A stretch of DNA of 64,000 nucleotides from Nitzschia sp. pyKryTriq1. Its lineage: Eukaryota > Bacillariophyta > Bacillariophyceae > Bacillariales > Bacillariaceae. The notes beneath the pieces are model-generated. The model saw only the letters and a list, made by a program, of their open reading frames with translations, made no database searches and was not told where the DNA came from. Below, piece by piece: positions 7,911-17,172 of this stretch. The stretch lies in NCBI GenBank assembly GCA_956465555.1, contig OY101115.1, positions 806,001 to 870,000 of the forward strand, read 5' to 3'. The position numbers were made by a program, and so were the translations under genes. How positions within the stretch are numbered: the first letter of the stretch is position 1; each line of letters begins with the position of its first letter.

Positions 7911-10310
7911 TCATGGACTGCGATTTATTGGCGCTTGGCTTGGAACATAACTTGGAGCATCGCTCTGAAGAAACTCGGTTCTATTCACCAAGTCTCCAGT
8001 AGGGGCTGGTGTCGGCTCTTGTAGGTCATTTTCAAAATTTTCATCCAGAAGACCATCAATTGCGGCCTCAAAGTCTTCCTCAACCAAATTTTCACTTTCT
8101 TCAACAAGGCTATCGATATGATCTTCAATGTCAAACACGGTGGGTTTTGATGTTGGGAATCTTTCTCCACTTGGTTGTGCACTTTCATCTGTAGACGGTG
8201 CACTACTTGGTTGCAGAGTTCGGGGATCTGTCGGCTTTTTCGTCGGGCGTGGGCTTGGTATCTTGGTCGGCATCGATGATGGGACTCCAGTCGAAGCCGT
8301 AGGCTCAAGAGAAGGCGTTGAGGATGGCGACTGTGACTTCGCTACCGTAGGCTGTGGACTTGTACCCGTAGATGGTGCACTACTTGGCTGCATAGTTGGG
8401 GGAACTGTAGGCTTTTTCGTCGGGCGTGGGCTTGGTATCTTGGTTGGTGTCAAGGATGGGACTCCGGTCGCAGCCGAAGGCTCAACAGAAGACGTTGAGG
8501 ATGGTGACTGTGACTCCGCTACCGTAGGCTGTGGACTTGTACCCGTAGATGGTGCACTACTCGGCTGCATAGTTGGGGGAACTGTAGGCTTTTTCGTCGG
8601 GCGTGGGCTTGGTATCTTGGTCGGCATCGATGATGGGACTTCAGTCGGCTCAAGCATAGGAGACTGGGCGAGGGAAGAAGAAATAGATGGCAGGCGGCTC
8701 TTGGATGCACTAGGCTCCGCGCTTGGGACTCCAGTCGCAGCCGTAGGCTCAACAGAAGACGTTGAGGATGGTGACTGTGACTCCGCTACCGTAGGCTGTG
8801 GACTTGTACCCGTAGATGGTGCACTACTCGGCTGCATAGTTGGGGGAACGGTAGGCTTTTTCGTCGGGCGTGGGCTTGGAATCTTGGTTGGTGTCAAGGA
8901 TGGGACTTCAGTTGGCTCAAGCATAGGAGACTGGGCGAGGGAAGAGGAAAAAGATGGCAGGCGGCTCTTGGATGCACTAGGCTCTGCGCTTGTTTGTGGA
9001 CTTAATCCAACAGTACGATCGATCGACGAAACTGGGCTGGGCTTCATGGTGGGCGTTGCAGAAGGCTCAGTTGATGAGCTCTCACTTGACGAAATTGAGG
9101 GTTGCATTGATGGATCTGAACTTGGCATCCTTGACGGTTCCCCGGTTGGCTCGGAGCTGACGGTTTTACTTGGATAAGCCGATGGACCATAACTTGGGAC
9201 CAAAGATGGCAAGGCAGACGGAGGAATTGGGGTGGGTCGTGGGCTTGGTATGTTGGTTGGAGGTAGCGACGGGCTTGCGCTGAGGGAAGGCTGCAAAGTG
9301 GGCGATGGTGTGTCTAAGCATGCTGGAGGACTGTTGCTTGACATATCACAAATTTGATCCTGAATCCACCCATAGGCTCCGCTTATGAGGGAATATACCC
9401 CTGGTTTCTCTGCCCGAGCGCACCCTTCTCCAAAAGAAACGACTCCGACCTGAATAATGGTCCCGTCATTAGACTCCCAGACGAGCGGGCCGCCAGAGTC
9501 GCCATAGCATGCATCTTTCCCACCTTCCGTGGTGCCTGCACAAAGCATCGACTTTTCATCAATAAAGTTGTCAAAAATATCATTACAAGTTTCCGTATCA
9601 ACATGATTGACCACGACTTTCTGTAAAATCTCTGTGCCCCTTGGCGAGAAACCTTCCTCAAAGTCAAAGTATTCAGATTCTTCCATCGCCTGGAATGGGT
9701 TCCGAATAGAAATATTGTAAATATCAGCATCTTCGTAGGTGACTTCTATTCTAGGTTGTGTTGATCCAAAGCCCATGACCGTAACATTCTGCCCCTTGCC
9801 CAAGGCTTCACGTCCAGTATAAAGGAGCACCGGGGGTAGGTCAACCTCTTTATCAAGTTTCAGCACCATGAAATCGTATTTTAAAGATTTCGAGTCATAT
9901 AGGGGATGCACTCGCCGCTCGACTACTTTCCTTTCAACTGAGTTTACTGGGTCGCCTTCTTCGGTCCACTTTATGTACGCTCCAACAAGTACGTCGTTAC
10001 TGCCAATTGCCTCACAATGTGCTGCTGTCAGCAGGATATCGCCATGAATTAGCGATGCACCACAGCCTCGCCATTGAACAAAGAAAGGAAATTCTCCTGG
10101 CTCGGCCCATTCCCCTCCGATAATGCGATCGCCTAGATCCTCAACTTCATTATTGACGTCAATGTTGCCATTACCATGGCCATTCCCTAATTCATTGCCA
10201 TGGCCATTCCCAAATTCATTGCCATGGCCATTCCCAAAGCCAATCCTCTTTGAGTTTGAGTGTTTTGAGAACAATAAGCATACCACAACGGAAAGATTGA
10301 GCCCGTGCAT
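7911..10310 (-). CDS. Secreted trypsin-like serine protease with Pro/Ser/Thr repeat tail
   Basis: ATG at 10310 (the longer frame begins with TTG), 799 aa, no intron. Order: signal peptide (about 1-20), a GNGHGNEF-type tandem repeat, activation site RIIGG at about residue 62, then a complete S1 domain to about 325 with His in LLTAAHC, Asp in YDFMVLKLD and Ser in GDSGGP. The Asp six residues before the catalytic Ser predicts cleavage after Lys/Arg. The remaining 470 residues are Pro/Ser/Thr repeats with blocks such as PSPRPTKKPT, followed by an acidic stretch; such tails are probably O-glycosylated and cell-wall or matrix linked (inference). It is a paralogue of the protease at 11.4-12.8 kb. 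Confidence 0.9.
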   Translation of the reverse strand: MHGLNLSVVVCLLFSKHSNSKRIGFGNGHGNEFGNGHGNELGNGHGNGNIDVNNEVEDLGDRIIGGEWAEPGEFPFFVQWRGCGASLIHGDILLTAAHCEAIGSNDVLVGAYIKWTEEGDPVNSVERKVVERRVHPLYDSKSLKYDFMVLKLDKEVDLPPVLLYTGREALGKGQNVTVMGFGSTQPRIEVTYEDADIYNISIRNPFQAMEESEYFDFEEGFSPRGTEILQKVVVNHVDTETCNDIFDNFIDEKSMLCAGTTEGGKDACYGDSGGPLVWESNDGTIIQVGVVSFGEGCARAEKPGVYSLISGAYGWIQDQICDMSSNSPPACLDTPSPTLQPSLSASPSLPPTNIPSPRPTPIPPSALPSLVPSYGPSAYPSKTVSSEPTGEPSRMPSSDPSMQPSISSSESSSTEPSATPTMKPSPVSSIDRTVGLSPQTSAEPSASKSRLPSFSSSLAQSPMLEPTEVPSLTPTKIPSPRPTKKPTVPPTMQPSSAPSTGTSPQPTVAESQSPSSTSSVEPTAATGVPSAEPSASKSRLPSISSSLAQSPMLEPTEVPSSMPTKIPSPRPTKKPTVPPTMQPSSAPSTGTSPQPTVAESQSPSSTSSVEPSAATGVPSLTPTKIPSPRPTKKPTVPPTMQPSSAPSTGTSPQPTVAKSQSPSSTPSLEPTASTGVPSSMPTKIPSPRPTKKPTDPRTLQPSSAPSTDESAQPSGERFPTSKPTVFDIEDHIDSLVEESENLVEEDFEAAIDGLLDENFENDLQEPTPAPTGDLVNRTEFLQSDAPSYVPSQAPINRSP
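8190..9180 (-). repeat. Long tandem repeats encoding the protease tail
   Basis: Three to four near-identical blocks of roughly 130-250 bases, each encoding PSPRPTKKPT-VPPTMQPSSAPSTG-type sequence, with nested shorter units containing SASKSRLPS. Copies differ by few bases, so the array is young and probably length-variable between alleles. The opposite strand is also open across it. Confidence 0.8.
10171..10250 (-). repeat. 24-bp tandem repeats encoding GNGHGNEF
   Basis: About three 24-base units built on CCATGGCCATTCC (plus strand), encoding Gly-Asn-Gly-His-Gly-Asn octapeptides between the signal peptide and the S1 domain. Spaced His residues could bind metal (inference). Confidence 0.75.
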
Positions 10311-11411
10311 CGTCGCTTTCTTCAAAAAGCTCGACGCAACTTCTGTCGTAAAGATATACCGATAGGTTTACACCAGTTACAGTACCTAAGGTGTGATGGA
10401 AGCAAATAATAATAATACTTACTGTAGTGGTCGAGTGATGAGTGTGGTGAAAAAAAGATGAGCAAAAGGTGTGAAGAGGGGAAGAATTGATCAATCCGGC
10501 TGGCTCGGAAAGAGCCGTTTCAACTTTTTTACTCTTTGTCAACTGCCAATCACGTGCCATGCTGGCGCGCTGTTGGATAGACGTAGAACGTACCGGTACG
10601 ACGGCGTGCTTGGAGCGAGGAGTACGCGCGTGCACGTACGCAGACAGTAGACATTATTGGTTAGTTACCCCTTTTGCACGACTAAATTGACTATTACAGG
10701 AACGCAACTATACGAGTATGCACCACCTACTCTACTCTACTCTACCAGTACTAGAGAGCTAGCTGTACAATTGTACTATACTACCCTCTGCTCTCTCTTT
10801 TAGTAAAACCATAAAAGAATTTGCTAGCACTCTCTTGATTTGAGATGCAATTGTCTTCAATGCATCATCATCGTGGTCCAGGAGCCACTACTACATATGA
10901 CTCCAATGTCCTATACTACTTGTAAAATCGTGTACCGGTACAGAGCAACCTAGAGAGAGACGAGATGAGGGGGGAAAAGTGCTGTTGTTGCGTCGACGCC
11001 GCTACTTGTATGATCAAACATAAAGCGAGTGGCGAACACGAGGAAAGTACGTGGTTCACAAGAATCTTTCGAGTCGGAATAAAGTGTCAAATTTGACACT
11101 ACTACCTTTTTCACGCGCGTGGCAATCCATTACGATGTATTCCATCGATGTGATCAGATAGAGGTATGGTATTAATTGACCCCTCACCTACTAGCTAGGG
11201 AGCTAACAACCACAACTCCAAAGTTTGTACTTTCCGTTATAGCGACGCCGTGTGGCAGAAACAAATGGATCGGGTATAGAGCTCGTCTAATAACAGCTAG
11301 TACTAGATTACTGTCCAGCACATTCACCAGTATGGTAGAACTGTTTTCGGTTCATCAGGTCCTACCTATATCATTGCATCTTCGTTGAGGTCTTACAAGT
11401 CCCATATTATG
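10311..11411. other. Intergenic spacer between the two protease genes
   Basis: 1.1 kb with no gene seen. It holds a CACGTG box near 10551, GTACCGGTAC and CTAG words at 10585-10800 and 10925-10945, and otherwise mixed AT-rich sequence. The right end is the 3' flank of the second protease. Confidence 0.55.
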
Positions 11412-12777
11412 TTATGGTTGCTCCAGACGGCTCAAAAGGTGCCAGTTTCGTCGGTAAGGGCTTCGATTGTTCGTCTCTGTTGGCGATGGCTTATCTCCTT
11501 CCGTTGCCTCAGATGGTGAATATGAAGGTGTCATGGATGGCGTGTCCGAAGGCATGGCACTTAAACCATCCGAAGGGACGGGGGTCAACAAGTGAGTAGG
11601 GGAAGCTGAGGAGAAACGCATAGTTGGTGCGGGACTGCCAAGGAAAGCGCTCCTTTCACCAGACGTGCTAGGTGCTGGGGTTGGACCCAAACACGAAGAA
11701 GGAGGGTTGCTTGAAAGATCGCAAATTTGTTCATGGATCCACTCGGAGAATGCACTCACTCGAGTGTAAATCCCTGGTCTATTCGCACGAGCGCACCCGG
11801 CGCCGAAAGAAACAATTCCGACCTGCAACATCGATCCGTCGCTAGACTTCTGAAAAATTGGACCCCCACTATCACCGCTACATGCGTCTTTCCCACCTTT
11901 CACAATGCCCGCACAGAGCATCACGGTTTGGTTAATGAAGCCGTTGAACATATCTTCGCCGTTGCATACATCGTCAGGAATCGAAAGAATTTCTACTTCC
12001 TGAAGAACATCGTCATCATCTGCTCGGGAAGATGAATTGGAATCCCGAGCCCATACATCAATTCCCGGACCAGTTGACTCGTAGTCTGCGCGAGGATCAG
12101 TGGCACCTAGCCCGATGACGGTGAGGTTCTGAAAGCCAATCGGTATTGTGTCATTCTTGTTGAATTGTATCGGGGGAAGGGCGCTAGGCTTATTTAGCTT
12201 CAAAATAAGGAGGTCATTTTCGTATGTTTTTGTATTCCACCCATCATGCTGTCGCCGGTCTACTACAGTACGAACTTCAGAATTTACTGGGTCTTCTTGA
12301 ATTGTCCCCGATTTGTAGGCACCAACCAAGACGACATTGCTTGAGATCACATTGCACTGCAGGAAAACCATGTCAGAATCGAACGAAGGGAGTTCATGAA
12401 AGCAAAATGTTCAAATGTGTAACTTACATGGGCTGCAGTGAGCAGGATATCTTCCCTGTAAGTACACATCAATTTGTGACGGAAAATGTGAGTACATGCA
12501 TCTCAAAAGGGTTTGTCCTTTCTCGTTTGGGATCTTACCATATCAGTGACGCCCCGCATCCACTCCATTGCGCTAAACAAAGTACAATTGTAAGCTTAAG
12601 ACCAAACGGCAAGGAACAACGCAAAATGTCACCGTATTACGTACCAAAGAATCGATAATCTCCTGCTCGGGCATTGGATCCCCCGACAATTCGACCGCTG
12701 ACAGCACCCACTGAGACTGCAGCTTCAGCAAGAAGAACAGTCACAAGAAGTGACACAATGTTTCCGAATTCCTTCAT
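11412..12777 (-). CDS. Secreted trypsin-like serine protease, four exons
   Basis: Exons 12777-12645, 12572-12539 (34 bases), 12455-12428 (28 bases) and 12356-11412; introns of 72, 83 and 71 bases all obey GT-AG and restore frame, giving 379 aa. Exon 1 encodes a signal peptide and the activation site GRIVGGSN; exon 2 AQWSGCGASLI; exon 3 LLTAAH with the catalytic His; exon 4 the catalytic Asp (NDLLILKL), Ser (GDSGGP) and a short Pro/Ser/Thr tail. The Asp six residues before the Ser predicts trypsin specificity. It is clearly homologous to the intronless protease beside it, but its tail is only about 90 residues. Tandem duplication followed by divergence is likely. Confidence 0.9.
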
Positions 12778-13335
12778 CGCGACTAAATTATTTTTTGTTA
12801 CTGAAGGGAAATGCAATTAGTCAAAGGTGTGAGTTAGAGTTGTGGAGGAACAGCCGGTTCACTTCATTTTCGTTTTTGATCGGTCGGTTGATCCGAAAAA
12901 TTAGAATTTGCTTCCACTTCCCACACATCATGAAGAAAAAAATCCTGAATTGATGGTTCATCTCACAAAAATGTTCCTGGGGTGCGCGATGATACGTACC
13001 TGAACAGCACCGAAATTCAGCTGAAATAAAATTTCCAACGCCTTCCTGCGACATGGGCTATAATATGTTAATCAATGAAATCTAAAAGGAATGCTTTGAG
13101 GCTCTAATAATTTCAATTATTAAAAAAGCAAGGCAGTTCACGAAGAAGAATCATCATTATTGCTTTGGTACCGGTACTGGTAATGGCACCGCGCCAGTAC
13201 CAGTAGACCTCTCTCATCTCGCTACATACCGGCATATACCGGTACTGTATTGTACCGCGTACCGCACAACTTGTGAGAGAAAGAGGATCTTGCCCACCAC
13301 TTGGCCAACACTCATCCATCAGCTTGGACTTTCAC
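12778..13335. other. Intergenic spacer
   Basis: Promoter side of the second protease, AT-rich, with a run of GTACCGGTAC-type words at 13165-13265. No gene seen; small ORFs here are not convincing. Confidence 0.55.
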
Positions 13336-13502
13336 CTATTGCTTCGTCCAAAGATCATAGTAAATACCTTTCTTTTGAAGCAACTTGGAATGGGTGCCAT
13401 GCTCCACAACTCCACCATCATCTAGCACTGCGATTTTATCACAGTTCTTCACCGTCTTTAGATGATCATCTGAGGTGCAGAATCTCCAGGATGGCAGATC
13501 TG

Positions 13503-13543
13503 TTCTCCAGGGGATTCTCCAGGGGATTTTCCAGGGGATTCTC
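13503..13543. repeat. 12-bp tandem repeat (CTCCAGGGGATT)
   Basis: Three units with one substitution, lying inside the ABC transporter debris. Confidence 0.85.
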
Positions 13544-13607
13544 CATAGTCTCCTTAGAGATTCTCCTAGGAGAAAGGTCATATGTTCTTCCTTTACATCC
13601 AATTGCC

Positions 13608-13660
13608 GAATTCACCTGCCTGAATTCACCTGCCGAATTCACCTGCCAAACCCACCTGCC
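13608..13660. repeat. 13-bp tandem repeat (GAATTCACCTGCC)
   Basis: Three perfect units and a fourth diverged one (AAACCCACCTGCC), with one extra T between units 1 and 2. It sits between the two recognisable ABC segments. Confidence 0.85.
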
Positions 13661-13790
13661 TGAATTTGCGCAGAAAAATTCTCCAGACAAATTCTTCCAT
13701 CGGTCACAGTGCGATTCGTTGTTGAAAAGATGATCCACGGCTCCAAGAACCGTGCGAGCGGCGGTGGCATTATTTTTATCACCTTAGCAA

Positions 13791-14663
13791 GAAAGTTGCT
13801 ACGGATTTCACTTGTAGTTTATCTGATATATCTTTATCGAGTGTCATGCAAAAAAGCCAGAGAAAACTCAACATTTTGTCATAGAGTCAACACCGACCGA
13901 AGTCGACCTTCTCAACAAGAATTGCAATGGATGTTGTTGTTGCCGCCGCCGATTTCGCGCTTTCACCGCGGGAACAATGCTCTGGTGGCTTCTCAAGAGG
14001 AGCACAGAAAACTAAAGTTGTTAGAGCATTTGCTAATCAGAGTAGTCAAGTCTTTTCCATGTGCCCCGATTTATATATATAAAAAAATATAAATATTAGT
14101 GTATGTTTATTGAATATTTCGGGTATTTTCTACGAAATAATGTGTCATCCATACTGTAGATTCATCCATCCGTTGAGATGATGTCGCCAGTGCGAGCCAG
14201 CCCCGCCTTTTCGCACTAATCGTACGTAACAATCAATGGGTGGTGCTCGCGCCGGAAACGGGAACGCGGCAAAAAGATTCAGATGATGTTCTTCATTTTC
14301 CGGTTCTCCAGTTCGGTCGGCAGCAGTCCTAGAGTAGAGGTAGTTCGTACGCGCATTTTTTTTAACACGAGTGCTCGGAGTACCAGGTAGATGATTGATA
14401 TTCTACCTGGTAGTCTACCCACAGTACAGTGCAACGACAACATCATTCGGAAGAATTGCCGAGAAGTCGTCGTCGTCGTCGAGCAAGCGCCAGCGTCTCT
14501 ATCCATCTGTGATAGTTCAGTCTTGGACCTCAACACATCATCAAAAAGTCTGCGGTCGTCAAGGTAGAAAGACCCTACCACACTTACCAATTTTGCCAAC
14601 AAAAGTACTATTTCAACAACAACAACAACAGCAGCAGCAGCAGCAGCAACCTCACTGCGTACC
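13791..14663. other. Intergenic spacer and kinase leader
   Basis: No gene recognised. 14040-14160 is very AT-rich. The last 200 bases are probably the 5' leader of the double kinase and end in a (CAA)n(CAG)n tract at about 14614-14649, immediately before the start codon. Confidence 0.55.
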
Positions 14664-17008
14664 ATGACCACAGAGACCATAATTCAGCCGGGGACCACTT
14701 TGGAGGGCGAAGATGGCGCCACGCGCTACAAATTCGAGAACGACTATATCCTTGACACCCGACTGCGGAGCGGAAGCTACGGCATTGTGTACACCACTCG
14801 GCACAAGGGAACGAACGAAGAATACGCCGTCAAGGTGATCGACCGCACCAAACTGAAGAAAAAAGACGACGATGCCACGTTTCGCGAAGTCAACATTATG
14901 AAAGATCTGCGCAACGTGCCGAACATTGTCGGACTGATGGATTTCTACGTCGAGCCGGAAACCTTCTACGTCGTTCAAGTCTACGCCAGGGGCGGGGACG
15001 TCTTTGATAGACTCGCCCAACGGGTGAGTTACACGGAAAAGGATGTTCGAGACTTGGGAATTATTCTTTTGAAAACCATGAAGCAACTCCACCAAAGAAA
15101 AATCTGTCACCGCGATTTAAAACCAGAGAACTTGCTTTTGAAGGAGAAGGGCGACGACGCCCAAATTCTCGTGGCCGACTTTGGCTTTGCCAAGTACGTT
15201 CCGGAAGGGGGCTTGCAAACGCGCTGCGGGACGCCGGCCTTTGTTGCCCCAGAAATTCTCGTGGGCGACCGATACAATACACAAGCAGACATGTGGAGTT
15301 GCGGGTGCCTCCTGTACATGTTGATCGGTGGGTACCCTCCCTTTCAAGACGAGACACATCGGGGTCTCTTCCGAAAGATTCGGGCGGCTGACTTTACCTT
15401 TCATGATATTTACTGGTCCAATGTCAGTTTGCATGCCAAACAGCTCATTTCCAAGCTTTTGACAGTTGACCCGGAACTGCGATTAGATGCCGAGGCTTGT
15501 TTACGCACTACTTGGTTGGAAGTTCGAGAAGATCAACTGAGTGTTCGTGACTTGTCCGTTTCCATTAATGAGATTAAAAATTTCTCCGCCAAGCGCAAGC
15601 TCAAATCAGCCATCCACACCGTCATGTGGGGTGTCAGTACGGCCTTTGTCACAGAGAAGATCAGTGAACTGTTTCAACTTACAGACAAGAAAGAAAGCGA
15701 TAGCAAATCCATTGAGCTTGAAGATATTGCTGAAGATCAACAAATTGCGAAATTCTCTCTAGGAATGTCACATAAGAAGCGGTTCGAAGAGCTGTACGAC
15801 CTGGGAGACAAGATCCATTCCGGCTCCTTTGCGGTCGTCAAGGAATGCCGTAATCGACAATGGGATACAAAGTACGCGGTCAAGGTCATTAAGCGCGATG
15901 GAAAGACGGATGAGGCAACTCTCCATGAAGTCGCCATTATGAATCAGTTGGATCACGAACACATCGTCAAGGTCGTCGACTTTTTCGAAGAAGACGATTA
16001 TTATTACATTGTCATGGAACTTATGGCGGGTGGGGATGTTTTTGACAGAATCATTGCCAAGAATAATTATACCGAGGCAGACGCTCGTGATCTTGCCAAA
16101 CTTCTTTTGGATGCAGTCAACTACATGCACCAGGCTGGTATTGCACATCGTGACTTGAAGCCGCAAAATTTGCTGCTCAGGGTAAGTTCGTCGTTTCTTT
16201 ACTAGTGAATACATGTGTGTGTGTGTGTGTGTGTGTGTGCTTACCGCCACAAGCTGTCAAGTTCGAGAATGCTCACACCAATTTTGTTGTTGTTGTTGTT
16301 GTTGTTCCTGTCATGAACAGTCCAAAGATGATAACGCGACTATCAAAATTGCTGATTTTGGGTTTGCAAAGAGAGTGCACACTCCAAAATCGTTGACTTC
16401 GCGTTGCGGAACGGTAAGTGCCAGTCTAGAGTACTCGTAGAGGGGTCCACGGTCGACGATGAAAGGTCTTTACTCCGAGTCATCGTCCTCACAACTCTTG
16501 CTTATGTCTGCCCCACCAGCCAAGTTATGTAGCACCTGAAATTTTGAAGAATATTCCTTACGATCAATCTTGCGACATGTGGAGCGTCGGCGTGATTCTT
16601 TATGTTTTGTTATGTGGGTACACTCCATTCATGTCGGATGACCAAGACCAGATGTTTGAAAAGATCAAGCAAGGGCAGTGGGAGTTTGACCCAGAAGACT
16701 GGAAGCATGTGTCCCAGGAGGCGCAGGATCTCATCACACAGTTGCTAGAACCAAATGCAGACTTGAGAATGACCGCTGCAAGAGCTCTGCGGTCCAAATG
16801 GATCAATAAGGACGCCAAGGAACTTTCGACCAGAGATTTGTCGATGGGTGTCCTGAATATGAAAGAGCGTCGTCCACGACTACTTGACCTGGCCAAGGCA
16901 TTCATGGCGATCGGTGGTGCCACCACGAAGAGGCTAGGTAACCTCAACCCCATCAAGAGCGAAAACAACAGCAGCGGCTCCGATTCGGATTCTCACCAGC
17001 TACTCTGA
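14664..17008 (+). CDS. Protein with two tandem CaMK-like kinase domains
   Basis: Exons 14664-16181, 16321-16413 and 16520-17008 join in frame to 699 aa. Domain 1 (about 28-285) has catalytic Lys in YAVKVID, HRDLKPENLLL, DFGFAK and GTPAFVAPE. Domain 2 (about 375-635) has YAVKVIKRD, HRDLKPQNLLL, DFGFAKR and GTPSYVAPE. Both look catalytically complete and CaMK-group, like RSK/MSK-style double kinases, but the second domain also resembles the first, pointing to internal duplication. Glycine loops are reduced: the first Gly is Arg in domain 1 and His in domain 2, and the third Gly is Ala in domain 2. No EF hands or obvious autoinhibitory helix are seen. Both introns fall in the second kinase domain only. 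Confidence 0.9.
16214..16306. repeat. Intronic (GT)n and (GTT)n microsatellites
   Basis: A (TG)n run at about 16214-16239 and a (TTG)n run at about 16284-16306, both inside intron 1 of the double kinase (16182-16320). Confidence 0.85.
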
Positions 17009-17172
17009 GTTCCGATGCCCTTGTAAATTTTTTGATGTGTAGTCTAAAGTACCGAGTACCAGTATGTAAAAATATTATAAAATTAGCTTTACTGGAAGGC
17101 CTGACTGTAATCGAACTGGCTGACACAGTATAGTCGGTCCTTGCAGTACTCTGCGCATCTGCGATTGATGAT

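Larger units (their letters stand above)
13336..13790 (-). pseudogene. ABC transporter fragment, degraded
   Basis: The 3' part (about 13478-13336) encodes the end of an ABC nucleotide-binding domain: LKTVKNCDKIAVLDDGGVVEHGTHSKLL, the region after the H-loop, followed by a normal stop. At 13690-13790 the same strand reads ARTVLGAVDHLFN, resembling the linker between transmembrane and nucleotide-binding domains of ABCB-type exporters. Walker A, signature and Walker B regions that belong between them are absent; instead there are 12- and 13-bp tandem repeats. So this looks like a transporter gene whose middle was lost. The linker match is weaker than the C-terminal match. Confidence 0.6.

Noticed and set aside
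8128-9177. 349-codon open frame on the plus strand
   Set aside because: It is the antisense of the protease's Pro/Ser/Thr repeats, which lack stops on both strands because of their composition; it has no domain.
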